Assembly: GCA_964581365.1 (NCBI GenBank)
Contig: CAZOOF010000001.1
Span: forward strand, 123,335 to 187,334
DNA length: 64,000 bases
Direction of reading: 5' to 3'
Source: JAITWN01 sp964581365
GTDB lineage: Bacteria > Pseudomonadota > Gammaproteobacteria > SZUA-140
In this document: piece by piece, positions 44,539 to 54,846 of the stretch
Layout of the letters: each line of letters begins with the position of its first letter
Numbering within the stretch: position 1 is the stretch's first letter
Notes under the pieces: generated by a model
Databases searched by the model: none
What the model was told of the DNA's origin: nothing
The model's input: the letters and a program-made list of their open reading frames with translations, nothing else
Translations under genes and position numbers: made by a program

Positions 44539-44690
44539 CACGAGCATCAGTGGGCACCGAAACAGCCCAAGCCGGGCCGACACCCTCTGAATGCACTCGA
44601 GCGCCACCCCAATAGATTGATTATTATCGTGTTATTCATGAATCTACCGGCGCGCGCAGCATCTGGTTCAAATCTTGCTCCAGCTGGAAC

Positions 44691-45753
44691 ATGCAGACCG
44701 CTGACATGAATGAGCGCAACCTCTATCGCCGGATCCTGGAAAACGTCAACACGGCAGTGTTGATGTTCGATCGGAAGCTGCGCATCAGCTATATCAATCC
44801 GGCGGGAGAGGTGCTGTTCGGGGTGAGCGCTCGCCATGTCGCCGGCCAACCCTTCGGCGATCTTCTGGAAGTCGAATCCGGCGTGGTTCAGTCGCTATCC
44901 CAGGCCCTGGGGACCGGGCATCCCTATACCGAACGCGAGGTCCTCCTGCGACTTGCAAACGGACGGGAGGTCACGGTGGATCTGACGGTTACCCTGCTGT
45001 ATGAAAACTCGGAGGCGCTGCTCGAGCTCCTGCCCGTCGATCGCCACCTGCGCATAGCGCGCGAAGAGAGCCTCATTGCCCAGCATCACAACACCCGGCT
45101 GCTGATGCGCGGAATGGCTCACGAGATCAACAACCCCCTGGGTGGCATTCGCGGCGCCGCGCAGTTGCTGGATGGCGAATTGCCCGATGAATCGCTGCGC
45201 GAGTATACCCGCGTCATCATCGGCGAAGCCGACCGTCTGCAATCCCTGCTCTCGCGCATGCTGGGACCCACCGCACCGCCCGCACGGCGCACATTGAACA
45301 TCCACGAAGTAGTCGAGCGGGTGCGAACGCTGATCCAGGCAGAGGCGCCCCGCAATGTTGCCATCGTGCGCGACTATGATCCGAGCATACCTCCGATCCA
45401 CGCCGACCCGGACCAGCTGATTCAGGCGCTGCTCAACATCACCCGCAACGCGCTTCAGGCAATCGACGGCGCGGGAACGATCACCCTGCGCACACGGGTT
45501 CAGCGCCGCTTTACCATCGGCACCCGGCTTCACCGCCTCGTCGTGACCCTCTATGTCATCGATGACGGCCCGGGAGTGCCGCCTGACATGCGCGAGAACA
45601 TTTTCTATCCGATGATCACCAGCCGGGCCGAAGGAACAGGCCTGGGCCTGCCCATAGCCCAGTCGATCGTGAACCAGCATGGCGGTCTGATCGAATGCAG
45701 CAGCCGGCCCGGAGAAACGATTTTCTCTATCACTCTCCCCCTCGAGGACGACC

Positions 45754-45767
<14 letters not shown>
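44691..45767 (+). CDS. ntrB: Nitrogen regulation sensor kinase NtrB
   Basis: A 358-residue cytoplasmic histidine kinase. An N-terminal PAS domain (ILENVNTAVLMFDRKLRISY) precedes the phospho-acceptor RGMAHEINNPLGGIRGAAQL (HEINNP where E. coli has HEIKNP). N-box LLNITRNALQAI, G1 VIDDGPGVPPDM and G2 GTGLGLPIAQSIV complete the kinase. PII normally turns it to phosphatase activity. A second ATG at 44706 is possible. It overlaps ntrC by 14 bases. Confidence 0.95.
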
Positions 45768-47187
<1,420 letters not shown>

Positions 47188-47223
47188 GGCAAAGATCAGA
47201 GAGGGAAACGAGCGAAGAGCCAA

Positions 47224-47243
47224 GCTTCGAGCGAGCTCGAAGC
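47224..47243. terminator. Hairpin between the convergent ntrC and pyrD ends
   Basis: GCTTCGAG, CGAG loop, CTCGAAGC: an 8-bp perfect stem placed just past the pyrD stop and 36 bases past ntrC. No clear T run follows on either side, so terminator function is uncertain. Confidence 0.4.
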
Positions 47244-47244
47244 G

Positions 47245-48225
47245 TCAGCACTTCCCCTTTCTATGAGGCTCATGCAGCTGCAGAGTTCCGGTGAGTTCGG
47301 AGACATTGCTCACGCCGTGACGACGCATGTACTCCACCAATCCGGCATTGATCTTCGGCAGGATGAGCGGGTCGTAGAACAGTCCTGTACCGACCCCAAT
47401 CGCGGCCGCACCAGCGATCAGGAACTCCAGCGCATCTTCGGCGGTGATCACTCCGCCCTGGCCGATGATCGGTATGCCATGCGCCCGACATACCTGATAG
47501 ACCTGATGAACCTTCAGCACCGCAATCGGCTTGATGGCGGGTCCGGACAAACCGCCCTGATTGTTGCCGATCACCGGCGTCCGGCGCTCGATATCGATCT
47601 GCATGCCGCTCAGCGTGTTGATGACCGCGAACGCATCGGTGCCGGCTTCGATGCAGCGCCGCGCATTTTCGGCAATATCGGTCTGATTGGGCGACAGCTT
47701 GGTGATCAGCGGCTTGCGGGTCGCCGCCCGGCAGGCGGCGACCACCCGGGCCGACATGTCGGGATCATTGCCGAACTGGACTCCGCCCTCCTTCACATTC
47801 GGACATGAGATGTTGATCTCGATGGCGTCTATCGGTGAGTCATCGAAGATCCGAGTGACCTCGGCGTACTCCTCGACGGTCGAGCCCGACACGTTGGCGA
47901 TGAAACGGGTTTCGGAGAAATCCAGCGCCGGTAGAATGTGATCGACCACGTGACGCGCGCCTGGATTCTGCAGCCCGATCGCGTTGAGCATGCCTGAAGC
48001 GGTCTCGGCGAGACGGTGCGGTGGATTGCCGAGCCGTGGCTCGAGCGTGGTGCCTTTCAGACAGATGGCGCCCGCGTCGGCGTTGGAAAAGCCGGCAATA
48101 CGGGTATACTCCTCACCGAACCCGACACACCCGGAGAGAAGGACGAGCGGAGTTTGCAGATGCAGCCCGCAGAAATCGACAGCGAGCATCTTTCGCTCTT
48201 CGGCAGAAAGCGAAGTCCCGCTCAT
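47245..48225 (-). CDS. pyrD: Dihydroorotate dehydrogenase, class 1B type
   Basis: A 326-residue TIM-barrel flavoprotein: VDFCGLHLQTPLVLLSGCVG, CLKGTTLEPRLGNPPHRLAE, AIEINISCPNVKEGG and PIIGQGGVITAEDALEFLIA. The active-site base is the Cys in NISCPNV, as in class 1 enzymes; class 2 PyrD uses Ser and has an N-terminal membrane segment, absent here. Class 1B enzymes work with PyrK, an FeS/FAD subunit using NAD, but no pyrK is in this window. The ATG at 48225 has GGAG 7 bases upstream. Confidence 0.88.
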   Translation of the reverse strand: MSGTSLSAEERKMLAVDFCGLHLQTPLVLLSGCVGFGEEYTRIAGFSNADAGAICLKGTTLEPRLGNPPHRLAETASGMLNAIGLQNPGARHVVDHILPALDFSETRFIANVSGSTVEEYAEVTRIFDDSPIDAIEINISCPNVKEGGVQFGNDPDMSARVVAACRAATRKPLITKLSPNQTDIAENARRCIEAGTDAFAVINTLSGMQIDIERRTPVIGNNQGGLSGPAIKPIAVLKVHQVYQVCRAHGIPIIGQGGVITAEDALEFLIAGAAAIGVGTGLFYDPLILPKINAGLVEYMRRHGVSNVSELTGTLQLHEPHRKGKC

Positions 48226-48266
48226 CGCGCCGCTCCGCAAGTCGATGCCATTATGGCTCCGCGCCC

Positions 48267-48740
48267 ATGTTTCACGTCATACTCCTGAATCCCGAAATAC
48301 CGGCGAATACCGGCAACATTATACGCCTGTGCGCCAACACCGGCAGTGAGCTGCATCTGATCCGGCCGCTGGGCTTCGAAATGGACGATGCGAGACTGCG
48401 CCGGGCAGGACTCGACTATCATGAGTATGCGCGCGTGCGGGTCCATGACGATCTCGATTCCTGTCTGCGTGCCGCCGCGCCGCCGCGCCTGTTCGCATGC
48501 TCCACGCGCGGCACGTCGATCCACACCGCCGCATCCTGCCGCCCCGGCGATGCTTTTCTCTTCGGCCCGGAAACCAGGGGCCTGCCGCCGGAGATACTCG
48601 GCCGCATTCAGCCCGAACACATCCTGCGCATTCCCATGATGCCCGGCAACCGCAGCATCAATCTCTCCAACGCCGTAGCGGTAGTGATATACGAGGCCTG
48701 GCGTCAGCAGGAATTTGCCGGCAGCAGCGCCGCCGGTTGA
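48267..48740 (+). CDS. trmL: tRNA (cytidine/uridine-34-2'-O)-methyltransferase TrmL
   Basis: A 157-residue SPOUT methyltransferase, the same length as E. coli TrmL. It begins MFHVILLNPEIPANTGNIIR and has LIRPLGFEMDDARLRRAGLD, FLFGPETRGLPPEIL and the knotted SAM site IPMMPGNRSINLSNAVAVVI. It methylates the wobble ribose of tRNA-Leu isoacceptors. It is convergent with lysA, with 3 bases between the stops. Confidence 0.93.
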   Translation: MFHVILLNPEIPANTGNIIRLCANTGSELHLIRPLGFEMDDARLRRAGLDYHEYARVRVHDDLDSCLRAAAPPRLFACSTRGTSIHTAASCRPGDAFLFGPETRGLPPEILGRIQPEHILRIPMMPGNRSINLSNAVAVVIYEAWRQQEFAGSSAAG

Positions 48741-48743
48741 ATC

Positions 48744-49997
48744 TCAGGGAAGCAGCTGTTCGCCGCGCCAGAGCCCGGCGATGCTTTCACGCTCCCTTAC
48801 CAGGTAGACTTCGGAATCATCCACCATGACTTCGGCGGCACGTGGACGTGAGTTGTAATTCGAGCTCATGACGAAGCCGTATGCCCCGGCCGAGAGCACC
48901 GCCAGGAGCTCATCCTCGCGCAGCGCCAGCTCTCGTTCCTTGCCGAGAAAGTCGCCGGTCTCACACACCGGACCCACCACATCCCAGCGCCTAAGCGGAG
49001 TCTCGCCGCATGGGCTGACAGCCACGATGTCATGCCATGCCTGGTAGAGCGCGGGGCGCAGCAAATCATTCATGCCGGCGTCGACAATGGCGAAGCTGCG
49101 ATCCTCCCCCGGCTTCAGGTACTCGACGCGGGTCAGCAGGATGCCCGCGTTGGCGGCGATGGACCTTCCCGGCTCGAGCAGCAGCCGGCAGCTGCGCGTC
49201 CCCAGTCGCTCGCGCAGCGCGGCTGCGTACTCGGCCGGTTCCGGGGGCGTTTCATCCCGGTACCGCACACCGAGACCGCCGCCGATGTTCAGATGGGTGA
49301 TCTCCACTCCGCTGGCCGCCAGGCGGTCGGCCAACACCAGAACCCGGTCGAGCGCATCGACAAACGGCTGCACCGAAACGAGCTGCGATCCGATATGGCA
49401 ATCGAGCCCCAGCATCCGCACGTGCCCCATACCGGCCGCGCGCATGGCAAGGGCCTCGGCCTCGGCCACAGGAATACCGAACTTGTTTTCCTTCAGACCG
49501 GTCGAGATGTAGGGATGAGTACGTGCATCGACATCCGGGTTTACCCGCAATGAAACCGGCGCCCGGCATCCAACCTGCGCGGCCACGCGATCGATCCGCT
49601 CGAGTTCGGCCGCCGACTCGACGTTGAAACAGGCGATCCCGACTTCCAGTGCACGGCGAATCTCGTCGGCGCTCTTGCCCACACCCGAGAAGACGATACG
49701 CGCGGCATCTCCCCCCGCCGCCAGCACACGCTCCAGTTCGCCGCCCGATACGATATCGAACCCGGCGCCGAGCCGGGCCAGGACGTTCAGCACGGCAAGG
49801 TTGGAGTTTGCCTTGACCGCATAGCAGACCAGGTGATCCAGACCGGCAAAGGCGTCGTCGTAGGCGCGCCAGTGGCGCTCGAGAGCGCTGCGTGAATAGA
49901 CGTAGCATGGTGTTCCGAAGCGGACCGCGATGTCGCGCAAATCGACATTCTCGGCATGCAAGGCATCACCCCGGAACGAGAATGGATTGCTCATCAT
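48744..49997 (-). CDS. lysA: Diaminopimelate decarboxylase
   Basis: A 417-residue PLP enzyme of the alanine-racemase fold. The PLP Lys is in CYAVKANSNLAVL. Other blocks are FDIVSGGELERVLAAGGDA, GLDCHIGSQL, LNIGGGLGVRY, LEPGRSIAANAG and GPVCETGDFLG with its catalytic Cys, and SAGAYGFVMSSNYNSRPRAA. It makes lysine from meso-diaminopimelate. It follows the small lipoprotein gene with an ATGA overlap, the common lptM-lysA order. Confidence 0.95.
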   Translation of the reverse strand: MMSNPFSFRGDALHAENVDLRDIAVRFGTPCYVYSRSALERHWRAYDDAFAGLDHLVCYAVKANSNLAVLNVLARLGAGFDIVSGGELERVLAAGGDAARIVFSGVGKSADEIRRALEVGIACFNVESAAELERIDRVAAQVGCRAPVSLRVNPDVDARTHPYISTGLKENKFGIPVAEAEALAMRAAGMGHVRMLGLDCHIGSQLVSVQPFVDALDRVLVLADRLAASGVEITHLNIGGGLGVRYRDETPPEPAEYAAALRERLGTRSCRLLLEPGRSIAANAGILLTRVEYLKPGEDRSFAIVDAGMNDLLRPALYQAWHDIVAVSPCGETPLRRWDVVGPVCETGDFLGKERELALREDELLAVLSAGAYGFVMSSNYNSRPRAAEVMVDDSEVYLVRERESIAGLWRGEQLLP

Positions 49998-50125
49998 CGA
50001 CTCTCCTGCGAAACGGCGTCATCGGGCAGATACAGATCACCCTTCTGTCCGCAACCTGTGAGGGCAAAGCACACGAGAACCCCAAGCAGCAGGCTCGTAA
50101 AGAGTGAAGAAAGACGGTTCGGCAT
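49994..50125 (-). CDS. lptM: Small lipoprotein, LptM (YifL) type
   Basis: A 43-residue protein: a signal segment SLFTSLLLGVLVCFALTGCG with lipobox Leu-Thr-Gly-Cys, then GQKGDLYLPDD, the short conserved LptM body. LptM binds the LptDE translocon and assists its disulfide maturation. The start at 50125 was chosen for length; an upstream ATG at 50149 is possible. It is coupled to lysA by ATGA, and lptD lies elsewhere in the window. Confidence 0.85.
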   Translation of the reverse strand: MPNRLSSLFTSLLLGVLVCFALTGCGQKGDLYLPDDAVSQESR

Positions 50126-50197
50126 TCGGGAAGCGGGGCCCTGGCGCATGGAACGGGCCACAGTATAATCGACAGCAAGGAACGAAGTCATGCGCTC

Positions 50198-50881
50198 ATG
50201 AACAACGGAACAAACGCTCGCCCACCTGGTGTGTTGCTCGAACCCCCGACGCCTGCCGCAGCAGCGGTAATCTGGCTGCATGGACTTGGCGCCGACGGAC
50301 ATGATTTCGAATCCCTGGTCCCTTTACTGGATCCTCACCCCGGCACGCGCTTCTTCTTCCCTCATGCGCCTCTACGCCCGATCACCATCAACGGGGGCGT
50401 AACCATGCGCGGCTGGTACGACATCAGGCATGACCGGACAGTGGAAGATGAGCCGGGAATCAGGGCGTCCGGCCAGGCCGTGCTCGACATGATCGCCCAT
50501 GAAATGGCACTCGGCATACCAGCGGAGCGAATCGTTCTCGCCGGGTTTTCTCAGGGTGGCGCCATCGCGCTGCACGCCGGACTGCGCTTCCCCGGAAGGC
50601 TCGGAGGCATTCTCGCCCTGTCGACCTACCTGCCGCTGGCCTCGCGCCTGGCCGATGAGGCGCATGCTGCGAGTCGCGAAACGCCGATCCTCATGATTCA
50701 CGGGCGCTTCGACGAGATCATTCCGATAACATCCGGACAGCGGTCGTTGCGGGCGCTCGAGGCCGCCGGCTACCGCCCCGAATGGCGCGAATTCCCCATG
50801 GGGCACACGGTTTCCGCCGAGGAGATATCGGCGATTGCCTCATGGCTGCAGCGGACGACCGCTCCCGGCCCCTCGAAATAA
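50198..50881 (+). CDS. Alpha/beta hydrolase, phospholipase/carboxylesterase family
   Basis: A 227-residue hydrolase: AVIWLHGLGADGHDFESLVP, FFPHAPLRPITINGG, the nucleophile elbow LAGFSQGGAIAL (Ser), ILMIHGRFDEIIPI (Asp) and FPMGHTVSAEE (His). This is the acyl-protein thioesterase-like/esterase EstB group, active on short acyl esters in vitro. It is divergent from lptM-lysA. No specific substrate is indicated. Confidence 0.9.
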   Translation: MNNGTNARPPGVLLEPPTPAAAAVIWLHGLGADGHDFESLVPLLDPHPGTRFFFPHAPLRPITINGGVTMRGWYDIRHDRTVEDEPGIRASGQAVLDMIAHEMALGIPAERIVLAGFSQGGAIALHAGLRFPGRLGGILALSTYLPLASRLADEAHAASRETPILMIHGRFDEIIPITSGQRSLRALEAAGYRPEWREFPMGHTVSAEEISAIASWLQRTTAPGPSK

Positions 50882-50950
50882 ATCTGCAAATCAAGTTCTT
50901 GGAAAGCCTGCACTAACCCGGCCTTCAGTGCGGCCACTCGCGGCCGTTAC

Positions 50951-52069
50951 ATGATAAGGCACGAGCACGGCTCTTCGAGGTGCGCATTGGCTGCGACAAA
51001 ATTCGCCATTGATCAGACGCAGTTCTCCACATTTTCCCCCCTGGACAGGCTCGCGCCGCAAGCGGTCATCGAGTTACTGAACCACTCCCGGATCGATCGT
51101 CTGCCGCCCGGGCGGCGGCTGTTCTCTCGCGGGGAGACGGACGGGGAAACGATATTTCTCCTCTCCGGACAACTGGTGCTCGTCGCCGAAGGTCCCGCCA
51201 CCACGGTGAGGGCACAGACCGAGGACGCGCGCGCTCCGATCGGCGAGGGACAGCCACGTCCGCAGACCGCGATTGCGCATACAGCCGCAACCGTACTCCG
51301 CGTCGACTCGGAGATACTGCGCAAACTGCTGAGCAGCGAAGAATCAGACAGCCGGAACGCCGTCGCTGCAAGCGATGGAGCCGCAATCAACGGGCAAGGG
51401 ATGCCCGCTTCGCCCCCGATGCATCCCGCGCCCGGACAGGAAGACCCTCTCCCGGCGCTCTTCGAGAGACTTCCGCCCGTGCATCGGCGCCTGCTGCGCC
51501 GCAGGATGACCAAAGTGGAACTCGCCGCAGGCGCCGAAGTGGCGCGCCAGGGCGATAAATGCCTGCATTTCGACCTGATCGAACAAGGCACCCTGCGGCT
51601 TCGTCGCCGCGGCCGCGGCGCTGAGCGCCGCCTGCTGCCAGGGGACGCCGTAGGCGCCGAAGTGCTGCTGGCGGGGGGCACTCGCCATGAGGCGACGGTT
51701 ACCGCAGCGGATGATTGCGTGCTGCTCCGCGTCCCGCGTCAGGAATTCCTCGCCCTGGTCGCCAGACACTACTGTCGCCGCGTCAGTCCAGCCGATCTGC
51801 CCGCCTTCATCTCCAGCGGCGAGGTCACCGTGCTCGACCTGCGCTCCGCGGCGGCGTATCGCCGCTCGCATCTGCCGGACAGCATCAATTTCCCGCTGCC
51901 TCTGCTGCTCGGCGCATGCTCCACGCTGGATCCCAGGCGCCGCTATGTCCTGGTCGGTGACAACGTCCGCCACTGCGCTGGCGCCGCCTTCCGGCTTGCA
52001 CAGCATGGCGCCAGCACGCTCATGCTGTACGATCCAATAAAGACGATCCTGCAATCTCGCCCGAAATGA
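50951..52069 (+). CDS. Double cyclic-nucleotide-binding domain protein with inactive rhodanese domain
   Basis: A 372-residue protein. Residues 35-125 form a first cNMP-binding-like domain (LPPGRRLFSRGETDGETIFL, LLSGQLVLVAEG). After a Pro/Ala-rich linker, residues 175-275 form a second one (RMTKVELAAGAEVARQGDK, LLPGDAVGAEVLLAGGTRHE). Residues 285-365 are rhodanese-like (VTVLDLRSAAAYRRSHLPDS), but the active-site loop reads YVLVGDNVRHCAGAAF. Gly336 stands where the persulfide Cys belongs, so sulfurtransfer is unlikely. There is no DNA-binding domain. It overlaps the EAL-HDOD gene by 4 bases, suggesting one signalling module. Confidence 0.78.
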   Translation: MIRHEHGSSRCALAATKFAIDQTQFSTFSPLDRLAPQAVIELLNHSRIDRLPPGRRLFSRGETDGETIFLLSGQLVLVAEGPATTVRAQTEDARAPIGEGQPRPQTAIAHTAATVLRVDSEILRKLLSSEESDSRNAVAASDGAAINGQGMPASPPMHPAPGQEDPLPALFERLPPVHRRLLRRRMTKVELAAGAEVARQGDKCLHFDLIEQGTLRLRRRGRGAERRLLPGDAVGAEVLLAGGTRHEATVTAADDCVLLRVPRQEFLALVARHYCRRVSPADLPAFISSGEVTVLDLRSAAAYRRSHLPDSINFPLPLLLGACSTLDPRRRYVLVGDNVRHCAGAAFRLAQHGASTLMLYDPIKTILQSRPK

Positions 52070-53286
52070 TCAACGATTACTATCTTGGCCGGCAGCCCAT
52101 TTACGATACGACGCAGCAGGTCATAGGTTACGAACTGCTGTTCCGTCAGCGTGACGGATCATGGAGCAATCCGGTCGATGGCGATCAGGCGACCAGCCGC
52201 GTCATCATGCACAGCTTCTGGGAGCTCGGCCTCAGCAAGGTTGTGGGCGATTACAAGGCATTCATCAATGTCACCCGGGGTTTCCTCCTGGACCCCGAAC
52301 TGTTGCCGCCGCCCGGACCTCAGCTCGTGCTCGAGATCCTCGAAGACATCGTCATCGACGATGAAGTAACCAGCGCGGTGCGTGAACTGAAGGCGCGCGG
52401 CTATACGATTGCTCTCGACGACTTCATCTACCACGAAGATCTGGAGCCGCTGATCGCGCTCGCCGACATCATCAAACTCGACGTGATGGAGTTGGGCGCC
52501 GAGCGGTTGGCCGAACACTCCCGAGTGTTGCGTCAGCACTCTCTGAAGCTGCTGGCGGAGAAGGTCGAAACTCCCGAGGTCTACGAATACTGCGTCGGAC
52601 TGGGATTCGACTACTTTCAGGGATATTTCCTGTGCCGCCCTCGCGTCCTCAAGGGCAAGCGCATGCCGGCCAACCGTGTCAACGCGCTGCGTCTCATGGC
52701 CGGATTGCAGGCACGGGATCTCGACCTTGCCGCTCTCGAGAAAATCATCTCCCACGATCCCGCGCTCAGCTATCGCCTGCTGCGCTACATCAACTCGGCA
52801 GCGTTTTCGCCCCCCAACCCCATTCGCTCGATTCGCCATGCCATCGTGTATCTGGGCGAGAATGAAATCCGGCGCTGGGCCACGCTGCTCGCCCTCGCCG
52901 GCATCGACGACAAACCGGAAGCATTGATCGCCACCTCTCTGATTCGCGCACGCATGTGTGAGATGATCACGGCGCTCGAAGGCGAACGCGGCAAGGAATC
53001 CGCATTCATCGTCGGGCTATTCTCCACGCTCGATGCTCTCATGGACCTGCCCCTCGATGATGTCCTGTCGTCCCTGCCCCTGTCCTCCGATATCGTCGAT
53101 GCTCTGCTGCATCGCACCGGGCCATATGCCCATGCGCTGGACATCACGCTGTCGCATGAACGGGGAGACTGGGACGTGCTGGAGGGCGAACACATCATCT
53201 CCGACGTCATATCGACCATCTATCTCGAAGCGCTCGAGTGGAGCGAGCAGATCACCAGGAGCGTGCGTCACAACGTCGGTAACTGA
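52066..53286 (+). CDS. EAL-HDOD (YuxH-type) signalling protein
   Basis: A 406-residue protein. Residues 1-205 are an EAL-type domain: YLGRQPIYDTTQQVIGYELL, LVLEILEDIVIDD, IALDDFIYHEDLEPL, IIKLDVMELGAE and LLAEKVETPEVYEY. The EAL triplet is ELL (Glu23), while LDDF, KxD and the Glu of AEKVET remain. Residues 205-400 are HDOD (LMAGLQARDLDLAALEKIIS, DPALSYRLLRYINSAAFS). YuxH-type EAL domains often bind rather than degrade c-di-GMP; activity here cannot be judged. Translation is coupled to the cNMP-rhodanese gene. Confidence 0.85.
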   Translation: MINDYYLGRQPIYDTTQQVIGYELLFRQRDGSWSNPVDGDQATSRVIMHSFWELGLSKVVGDYKAFINVTRGFLLDPELLPPPGPQLVLEILEDIVIDDEVTSAVRELKARGYTIALDDFIYHEDLEPLIALADIIKLDVMELGAERLAEHSRVLRQHSLKLLAEKVETPEVYEYCVGLGFDYFQGYFLCRPRVLKGKRMPANRVNALRLMAGLQARDLDLAALEKIISHDPALSYRLLRYINSAAFSPPNPIRSIRHAIVYLGENEIRRWATLLALAGIDDKPEALIATSLIRARMCEMITALEGERGKESAFIVGLFSTLDALMDLPLDDVLSSLPLSSDIVDALLHRTGPYAHALDITLSHERGDWDVLEGEHIISDVISTIYLEALEWSEQITRSVRHNVGN

Positions 53287-53363
53287 ACTCGCGCTCGAAG
53301 ACCCATTGTATTGGTGTACTATGGCCGTCTGCCCCGATGAAGGGAGTTTTTCAGGCGACCGAC

Positions 53364-54845
53364 ATGGAGCCGAAGGTTCACCAGCCATCGATCGATCTCG
53401 AATTACTGCTGGACAGCTTGCGCTCGATTCTGCCGCCGGATGCGATATTGCATGAAGCGGAGCAACTGGCCCCCTGGGAGTGCGATGGTCTCTCTGCCTA
53501 CCGCCAGCGGCCACTGCTGGTCTGTCTGCCCGACACAGTGGATCAGCTCCAGGCGCTGCTCCGGCTGTGCCACGAGCGCCGGATTCCCGTAGTTGCCCGC
53601 GGCGCAGGCACCGGATTATCTGGCGGCGCCCTGCCCGATGCCGAAGGGATTCTGATCGGCCTTGCCAGGTTCAACCGCATACTGGAGATCGATCCAGCCA
53701 ATCGCCTGGCGCGGGTCGAGCCCGGCGTACGCAACATCGCCGTGTCGGAAGCGGGCGCCGCTCACGGGCTTTACTACGCTCCGGATCCGTCCTCCCAGAT
53801 TGCATGCACCATAGGCGGCAACATTGCCGAGAACGCGGGCGGCGTTCACTGCCTCAAGTACGGCTTGACCGTCCACAATGTGGTGGCAATGAAAGTGCTG
53901 ACCATGGATGGCACGCTCCTCGAACTTGGCGACGGCGCGCCTGACACACCCGGATACGATCTGCTGGCACTGATGACCGGCTCGGAAGGTCTGCTCGGCA
54001 TCGTGATAGAAGCGACATTACGCCTGTTACCGTTGCCGGCATCAACACGCGTCCTGCTCGCCGCTTTCGATGCAGTGGGTCCGGCAGCGAGCACGGTCGG
54101 TGACATCATCGGCGCCGGCATCATCCCGGCGGGACTCGAGCTGATGGACAGGCTCGCCATCCACGCCGCCGAAGATTACGCTGCGGCGGGCTATCCACGT
54201 GACGCTGCCGCTATCCTGCTGTGCGAGCTCGACGGCGATGCCGATGACCTCGATGCGCGAATGCGCCAGATTCAGACCCTCGCCACCGCTCGTGGCGCGA
54301 CCCGCATCGACATCGCTACCGATGCGGCCGAACGGCGCCGGCTCTGGGCCGGCCGCAAGGCCGCTTTCCCCGCCATGGGCAGAATCGCTCCCGACTACTA
54401 CTGCATGGACGGCACCATTCCACGGCGCTGCCTGCCGGAGGTCCTGGAACGTATCTCCGAATGGTCCTCGGAGTACGGATTAGCGGTCGCCAACGTGTTC
54501 CACGCGGGTGATGGCAACCTGCACCCGCTCATCCTCTACGACGCCAATCAGCCCGGGGAGCTCGAACGGGTCGAGGAATTCGGCAGCAGGATTCTCGAGC
54601 TGTGCGTGCAGGTCGGCGGCACGATCACCGGTGAACATGGCGTGGGGGTCGAAAAGATCGATCAGATGTGCGTGCAATTCAGCGACGCCGAGCTGCAACA
54701 GTTTCATCTGATCAAAGACGCCTTTGATCCACATCGGCTGCTCAATCGCGGCAAGGCGATTCCCAGTCTGCATCGCTGCGCCGAGCTCGGTCGCATGCAC
54801 GTGCACGCGGGGAAGCTTCCACACCCGGAACTCGAACGGTTCTGA
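53364..54845 (+). CDS. glcD: Glycolate dehydrogenase FAD subunit GlcD
   Basis: A 493-residue FAD-linked oxidase close to E. coli GlcD: WECDGLSAYRQRPLLVCLP, FAD-binding VVARGAGTGLSGGALPD, YYAPDPSSQIACTIGGNIAE, GGVHCLKYGLTVHN, LMTGSEGLLGIV, CMDGTIPRRCLPEVL, FHAGDGNLHPLILYDANQPG and GEHGVGVEKIDQMC. With GlcE and GlcF it oxidises glycolate to glyoxylate at the membrane. An in-frame ATG at 53337 would add 9 residues. The glcE start is one base after the stop. Confidence 0.95.
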   Translation: MEPKVHQPSIDLELLLDSLRSILPPDAILHEAEQLAPWECDGLSAYRQRPLLVCLPDTVDQLQALLRLCHERRIPVVARGAGTGLSGGALPDAEGILIGLARFNRILEIDPANRLARVEPGVRNIAVSEAGAAHGLYYAPDPSSQIACTIGGNIAENAGGVHCLKYGLTVHNVVAMKVLTMDGTLLELGDGAPDTPGYDLLALMTGSEGLLGIVIEATLRLLPLPASTRVLLAAFDAVGPAASTVGDIIGAGIIPAGLELMDRLAIHAAEDYAAAGYPRDAAAILLCELDGDADDLDARMRQIQTLATARGATRIDIATDAAERRRLWAGRKAAFPAMGRIAPDYYCMDGTIPRRCLPEVLERISEWSSEYGLAVANVFHAGDGNLHPLILYDANQPGELERVEEFGSRILELCVQVGGTITGEHGVGVEKIDQMCVQFSDAELQQFHLIKDAFDPHRLLNRGKAIPSLHRCAELGRMHVHAGKLPHPELERF

Positions 54846-54846
54846 C

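Noticed and set aside
43000..44607. 535-codon open frame opposite glnA and the DUF4124 gene
   Set aside because: It would cross the glnA terminator and two well-supported genes and shows no family motif.
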